Shown here: piece after piece, positions 58,870 through 64,000 of the stretch | Numbering within the stretch: the first letter of the stretch is position 1 | Layout: every line of letters starts with the position of its first letter | Source of the DNA: Lolium rigidum | Lineage: Eukaryota; Streptophyta; Magnoliopsida; Poales; Poaceae | Direction: 5' to 3' | DNA length: 64,000 bases | Assembly (NCBI RefSeq): GCF_022539505.1 | Contig: NC_061514.1 | Span: forward strand, 335,031,090 to 335,095,089 | Program-made: the position numbers and the translations under genes | The notes under the pieces: model-generated | What the model was told of the DNA's origin: nothing | What the model saw: only the letters and a program-made list of their open reading frames with translations | Database searches by the model: none

Positions 58870-59400
58870 ACTCCCTCCGATCCAAAAAAAAAAAGAGTCG
58901 GAACGGCAATTTTGCGAAAAAACCTCAAGCTCTTTTGTTTGTTAACCTCAACCTCAAGAATTAGATAGTGATCCTGGATCCGGCATTTTGATGCAGAAGT
59001 TGAGCCTATCAATTTTGTTGGCTGGTTTCAAATAAGGCTTTAAACTGTTCATGACTCGCTTAATTTCGCACCATTGGAATTTTCTCTACAATGGTAGACC
59101 GTTTGTTGAAAGGAATTGCCGTTATCCTCGATAGACCAAGGCCTTTCCTCTTGCGACCAGATCTCCCTTTCTTTTTATTAGACACATCAACTTATTATCC
59201 TCTTGCAATCTGCTCATTTGCCTTCCTCCATATTCGCTCAACTGTTCTTACACTCGTTTTCAGTAGATTAGCTACAAGTTCTTTGTCTTTTGGTTGTACC
59301 ACTGTGCCTTTGTCTTTACTGAGTGCTTCTAATACAAGATAAACTCCAAACTTTATGATCATGTGGCATGTTTCTCTTTCTCTTAGCTGCAAAATGATGA
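58870..59400 (-). pseudogene. Tc1/mariner transposase N-terminal relic with Stowaway-like end
   Basis: CTCCCTCCGATCC at 58871 (after TA) is the element end. On minus, 'MIIKFGVYLVLEALSKDKGT', 'LLKTSVRTVERIWRKANEQI' and, after stops, 'KKKGRSGRKRKGLG' with 'AIPFNKRSTI' resemble the helix-turn-helix start of plant mariner-like transposases ('S-RTV-RIW'). The DDD catalytic part is absent. Elements of this type are the source of transposase for Stowaway MITEs such as those at 42080 and 48150. The other end was not found. Confidence 0.7.
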
Positions 59401-59875
59401 AACTATGTTAGATGCAGTTGTATAACAATATGCATTTCTGTGATATGCATGTAGAAACTCAAGCAAATGAGCATATTTTAGCAAGCATCACATAATCGTT
59501 GTGGATGGGATTCACTGTATACTAGGAGAACATCATTGGATGGATGGAAGGGTGATTTCATGTAAGTATTGAGATTAATATGCATTTGTTTCAACTTCCA
59601 GTATGAACATTTTTCAAAGTTCAGAGACGTGTGTGCATAAGTTAGTTAGCACATACTTATACACACTACAGGGAATGAGAAGAGATATGCTTGCTCCTTT
59701 AGGTTTACATATTGTGTATTGTGTAGTCCAGTTTTAACAAAGTTATAAAAAACCAACTTAAAACCAACTTAAACCGTTTTAGTAAAATCTGGCCCAAATA
59801 CCTTTTAGCTAAACTACCACGAAGGAAATTGCACAACTTCTTGTTCACGATGCTTCCATCGATAGCTAGACGTTT
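59401..59875. other. Gene-free AT-rich spacer
   Basis: No reading frame, repeat or structural signal of note. Confidence 0.5.
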
Positions 59876-60095
59876 ATGGTGACTTCGTCAATTTCAAGAT
59901 CCGTCGAATCAATTTTTGAACTCAATCTTTCGAAGGTGCTCACAAGAATAGGATGTGTATACTGGCATCTATAGGAGTGAGTCTTAGTGAGCGGAGTTGG
60001 GGAGGTGCTCATGGAAATATAGCGTGTGTGCGTGCGTTTATAGAAGTGAGTGTATGTATGTACTAGGAAGCTTGCTTGTGCGGTGTGACGGGATA
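59876..60095 (+). mobile_element. LINE-like 3' end fragment
   Basis: 'GACTTCGTCAATTTCAAGAT' followed by 'CTTTCGAAGGTGCTCACAAG' and the GTG-rich tail 'GAGTGTATGTATGTAC' resemble the 3' ends of grass LINE elements, which typically read '-TCTTTCGAAGGTGCTCATAGG-' then '-GTGAGTGTATGCG-'. The poly-A tail and target duplication are not visible, and no reverse transcriptase lies upstream. 60096-60660 holds nothing recognisable. Confidence 0.5.
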
Positions 60096-60670
60096 AAAAA
60101 TCTAGATATGTGCCTTGTTCCCCTGACACGATTGCATCATTGATGTTGACCGCCCGAAGGTGATAACATGTGTGAGCATTACCACTACCGACACCATCTT
60201 TGACTGGTTGACGAAGCAGACATAGTTCTTGTTGCGCTGGTGGTTGCACATTGTGTGCTCTAACCACCTGACCTTCTGGTGTGATCGTGGTTGTGGAGAC
60301 TTGCGAGTAACAGTTGACGATCGCTCCGTCGACAAAGACAAATCAAGAGTGAGTTAGCCGTTGACGCTAAAGAACAACACGCAGGGATCTTTTCTCCACA
60401 TCACGACTGTAAAGGGACGGCGACGGCCATATGGTGGTGCATATATTGCCGCCAATCGACAACACCGGCACACCTCATAAAAAAAGACGGGTGCACCAAA
60501 AAGCATAATTTACATTTTACAAATTAACATAAATTAAAACTGAAAACGTAAAGCAAATTAACCATGAGTTAGATTTGGTCAATAGAGAATTTTGCAAACA
60601 CACGCAACGTGAGCTAGCTATCTTTGATAAAAAAAATATAATCTCAAATACATCTAGAAGCTAGCCTCGA

Positions 60671-61200
60671 GTGCACGCCGTCCACAGTCCACACTACAGT
60701 CTACAGCTGCCCCGCGCCGGTCGCCTCCAGGCCAGCCGCATGTACTTCCTTGGGGATCAACTCCCGGCCAGCAGCATCTCCGTGCGGAGGCGCCCAGGGG
60801 CCGTACGCGCAGCTGCAGCTCGCATTATGCCTCTACAAGACTACAACGCCGATGTATTCAGTACATGGACGTTTGCAGTGGTCGCCAAGCTAGCCAGGTT
60901 CACTGACACCAAGCGGAACGAGGTTCCTGAAGGACCATGTCGGCGCGCCCATGGACATAGCAACGGCCGGCAACACCGCCCTCTTTGCGCACGCAGAGGA
61001 GCTACAGCCTTCTCTGCGCGGATCGACCGGGCCGGAGGCAGGCGAGGACGCAGTCGTACTGCCGTACTGGGCGCCGCCAATGCACCGGACGTAGGTGAGG
61101 ATCTCCTCGTTGTCAACCTTGTCCCAGGGGGCAGACTCGAGGTAGTCTGAGCAGAATGACTGTAGCATTCCGGCCGAGTGCACCGCGGACAGCAAAGCGG
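60671..61200 (-). pseudogene. Unrecognised GC-rich gene fragment
   Basis: On minus, 61195-60890 is open and reads 'LQSFCSDYLESAPWDKVDNE', 'EILTYVRCIGGAQYG', then a Ser/Ala-rich part and 'AKRAVLPAVAMSMGAPTW'. A plus-strand frame (60671-61150) overlaps it. The minus version looks more protein-like (mixed composition, 'PWDKVDNEEILTYVRCIG'), but I do not recognise a family and see no start, intron or promoter. Probably a remnant of a host gene. 61201-61580 beside it holds nothing recognisable. Confidence 0.35.
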
Positions 61201-61580
61201 GAGACGGGGTTGTGGCCGCAACCGCGATTTTTTTTGAAAATTTGAAAAATTTAGCGTTTTCAAAGATTCAAAGCTCTAGATTAGTTCAAGAATGCCGATT
61301 CCCTTTCAGGAAATTGTTTTTCTTAACTGAACACGGAAATATATTCCATTTTCCGTGACAATTGCACAATTCATCCGATTCCATAATTAACGAACAAGCA
61401 ATTAGCTTTCGCCCACCCTCGGCCTCCACGGTTATCAATGGAGCAGTGCGTGCGTGGAAATCCGCGGTTGTTTTTCTAAAACTAAACGAACCGGTACATA
61501 AGTACAAACGGCATTAATGTTAAGAACAAAGTCCTCATCCCTGCCTCCACTCTCTTTAGCCTCTTGGATATTTTCTTTGC

Positions 61581-63780
61581 CTAGAAATACAGCCCGGGAA
61601 TCCCACTGCCCAAGAATCCTGGGGGTCCTGGGTATTTCTTGGCCAGACCGCATGGAGGGTTAAATTGTGGACTATCAAGGCACTGAACAACACATATGCA
61701 CAACAAAGGAGTAATCAATCGTCATGTAACTATAAAAGGTTGTATCATACCACACAAAATATGCTAATTTACCTGTAAACTGCTTCTCAGCCTAGCCTCC
61801 TCTGCCTCCAGCTGCAAAAGACATGTCATTAGCAACAAAAGAATTAACAAAATTTTAAACGCTGACTTGCTAGGAAATAAATCATCATCATACGTACGTC
61901 TTCATCGTCAAGGCATAGCTTAGGTCCGTTGAATGGCATGAATGTGTTCAGCACGTGACCACCAACATAACCAACATCGTTGGGGTGCTTCATATCAAAG
62001 TTTCCATGATTCATACAACCAAAGCAGTTACCTATATTCAAAAACATAGGAGACAAAGAGGGGAAAACTTTCCATTAACTGTCAAATCACAAACCAGGCA
62101 ACAATAAAATAATTGCATGATGATAAAATGCAATGTAACAAAAAAGGATATTCTTCAGAATCACAAACCAGTTCAAGATATAGCAAATATAAAGCTCGGG
62201 ATAAAGGATGATATAAATACTATCTAACACTTATGTCAAAGTTAACCCACGGATTAAACTGTACTTTTCAGCAGCAAATAAGTTAAGAGATAGATTACCA
62301 TTATCAGTAGGTTTAACCATGTATAAACAGCTGACCGGCAATTCTTCAGAATCTCCTAGCATAAATATGACTTCAGCGAAGAAGACGTCGCTATAAACCG
62401 CTCCTTTAGTCTTTGCAGTGAAATTGATATGATGATACCAGGTGCGGACATCACCCTCACAAAATGGTTGGTAGCACCCTACAGCGTTGATTTCATATGC
62501 ACGATCCTAAAACAATAAGAATGGATTTGATGAGCCATTAGTTGCTATGAACAAATACCAGGACAGAGAATGAGGGCTGGAGAGGGGGACAGAGAGCAAA
62601 CCCCAAAAAGATTGTTATCCTCGTTATACTTGTCCACCAAAGCATGAACCAACTGGAGCTTACTATCACGGATTTCATCAACTGGTTCTGATCTCAAGGG
62701 CCTCCTCCTTGCGCCATCAGGATAGTAAAGACATTGACGTATAGCGATGTCCACTGGTGAAACATTATCCATCTTAAACCTAGTTTACATCAAAGTACTT
62801 CTACATGATTAGTACATGACACTTTTACATAAGTGTGGAGAATAAACAGTGATACTAAGAATTCTGAATTACTACTGCACAGTGATCATGTAATCAACAA
62901 AAAAAACTCAAATGTTTATACTTGCCTATAAGTAGTAAGTACATATAGATTTTCAACACACATATTTTTACTGTCCAAGAAAAAAACATCCATCTTTCAT
63001 TTTCAAATCCTCAATTGGGTGCTCCTTTTGCACTGTTTTAGCTGACTGGTTAATGGAATTTACTGTTCAGGCTATAACTATAGTTTAGTACACGATGAAA
63101 CAGAGTTGTGTGCTAACTGGATTGAGGATAACTAATTGCGGAGTACAAGTTACAATTCAGATAAAAATACCATACAGATATAAATAAAAGGTGACATCAT
63201 TTCATAGCATTACACATGTGCTTTTCTCAAAGATACAGTTACGAAAATGCAGAGGTTGCAAAATGGGAATTTAGAGAACGTGTTCGTTGGAATCTTTTCC
63301 TACCAACTCAGCTCTTCCCTAGCCTAACTTAGGACAATTCCTTCATTTCTCGATCCATGCCATAAGAATTGAACAGGTGGGCTGAAAATCTAGAAGGAAG
63401 TTGAGGAACTTTACATTTTTGGATCGCGGCGGCCATGAAGATAGCGCTCAATCCCACGTTCTGCTTCCTGCAGGGTCTGATATATCCCACCAACGTGAGG
63501 ATATGTGTGGTAATATCCCGCATGGTCAATCCTGATGTAGAAGTCAATCCCCCACTGAAATTGTACCCGGCGCAGAAAAGGTGACCCTAGAGACGGGGTA
63601 AGGCGGCGCCCTAGAGGCCTCTGAGGGTAGTGAGAATGTGGCGAGATAGGCTGGTAGGGGCAGAGCCATGCTGGCTGCTGAGGGAACAAGGATGGCTGTT
63701 GCGGACAGGGAAAGTAAGGGTGACTTCTTTTGGGCTTATAGAGCAGTTTCTAGGTGGCAAACCGCTGAAGCCCAAAAGAT
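61581..63780 (-). CDS. DUF3615-type grass protein (six exons visible, start codon not found)
   Basis: Minus exons: about 63750-63415, 62779-62602, 62506-62299, 62031-61898, 61811-61773 and 61682-61581 (TAG). All five introns have GT/AG borders and all joins keep frame. The order of conserved blocks is 'GIDFYIRIDHAGYYHTYP', 'GIERYLHGRRDP', 'VDIAIRQCLYYPDG', 'LQLVHALVDKYNEDNNLFGD', 'YEINAVGCYQPFCEGDVRTW', 'HHINFTAKTKGAVYSDVFFA', 'GNCFGCMNHGNFDMKHPND' and 'LEAEEARLR'. This matches a large grass-specific family with a DUF3615 domain. Its function is unknown. The first visible exon has no in-frame ATG after an upstream TAG at about 63752, so either an earlier exon exists or the 5' end is damaged. 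Intact splice sites over 2 kb argue for a gene that is, or was recently, expressed. Confidence 0.75.
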
Positions 63781-64000
63781 CAGCCCAATTTCTGGCCAGC
63801 TTCCTCCCACCGAGAAGCCCATTTTCTGTACGTAGCGAGAAACTGGTCTCGACCAGTTTCTAGGAATTTCCCGAGCTTCTCCAGCCCGAATCGACGAGCG
63901 AGACCGTCACGCCCAGCCCCGCATCGCTCGAACCCCCACCTCCCGCATCGCTCGACCCCCACCTCCCATGGCGATAGTTTGACCCCGACCTAGGGTTCCG
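63781..64000. other. Upstream region of the DUF3615 gene with inverted-repeat insert
   Basis: 'CAGTTTCTAGG' occurs at 63744 and again at 63854, and 'AGAAACTGGTCTCGACCAGT' (63839-63858) is nearly self-complementary. This suggests a small element of about 110 bp near the gene start. 63880-64000 has 'CGCATCGCTCGAACCCCCAC' and a diverged repeat of it. No complete frame. Confidence 0.4.

Overview
The window looks like a piece of a large, repeat-rich grass nuclear genome. The most likely source is a wheat/barley-type cereal (Triticeae, or at least Pooideae). The evidence is plant intron-exon genes with GC-rich first exons, LTRs beginning TGATACGTCTCC, CACTA elements with 'CTATGCCGAGGG' subterminal repeats, Stowaway termini (CTCCCTCCGT), hAT, PIF/Harbinger and Tourist-like elements, and a grass-type DUF3615 gene. 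Assignment is by recognition only; no database was searched.

Layout. 1-18304 is almost entirely CACTA DNA: a TNP2 remnant (1-516), a 100-N gap, a ~342-bp tandem array (617-3735), a large decayed CACTA element carrying both transposon genes (about 4429-13290), a duplicated segment around a copia-gag fragment (13291-14360), and a 3.5-kb CACTA element with a 3-bp target duplication that carries a DEDD exonuclease gene fragment (14779-18304). 18305-21100 holds further decayed transposon sequence. 21100-34554 is a gene island: an F-box gene (minus) with a tandemly duplicated terminal exon region, a mitochondrial ribosomal protein uS9 gene (plus) and an eight-exon multi-membrane rolling-stone-like gene (plus). 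A phospholipase A2-like gene (minus) follows and runs into a second 100-N gap at 35671-35770. 35771-51760 is nested transposon DNA: a non-autonomous LTR retrotransposon inside a DNA transposon, two Harbinger-type transposase relics, a hAT element inside one of them, and a solo LTR inside the hAT, plus Stowaway and hAT miniature elements. 52485-56966 is a complete ten-exon gene for plastid NADPH-thioredoxin reductase C (NTRC). 58004-60090 holds Harbinger, mariner and LINE-like fragments, and 61581-63780 a DUF3615 gene (minus) without a visible start codon.

The host genes do not form an operon or shared pathway. uS9m serves mitochondrial translation, NTRC plastid redox control, the F-box protein presumably ubiquitin ligation. 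Their introns and frames are clean, whereas the transposon reading frames and repeat copies differ by many 1-2 base indels near CG dinucleotides. I saw no tRNA, rRNA or CRISPR. Nothing here proves a new biological system. The most unusual signals are a ~206-nt hairpin in the leader of the CACTA transposase gene, the duplicated terminal exon of the F-box gene, the exonuclease-carrying CACTA element, and the three-level Harbinger/hAT/LTR nest with both inner target duplications intact.
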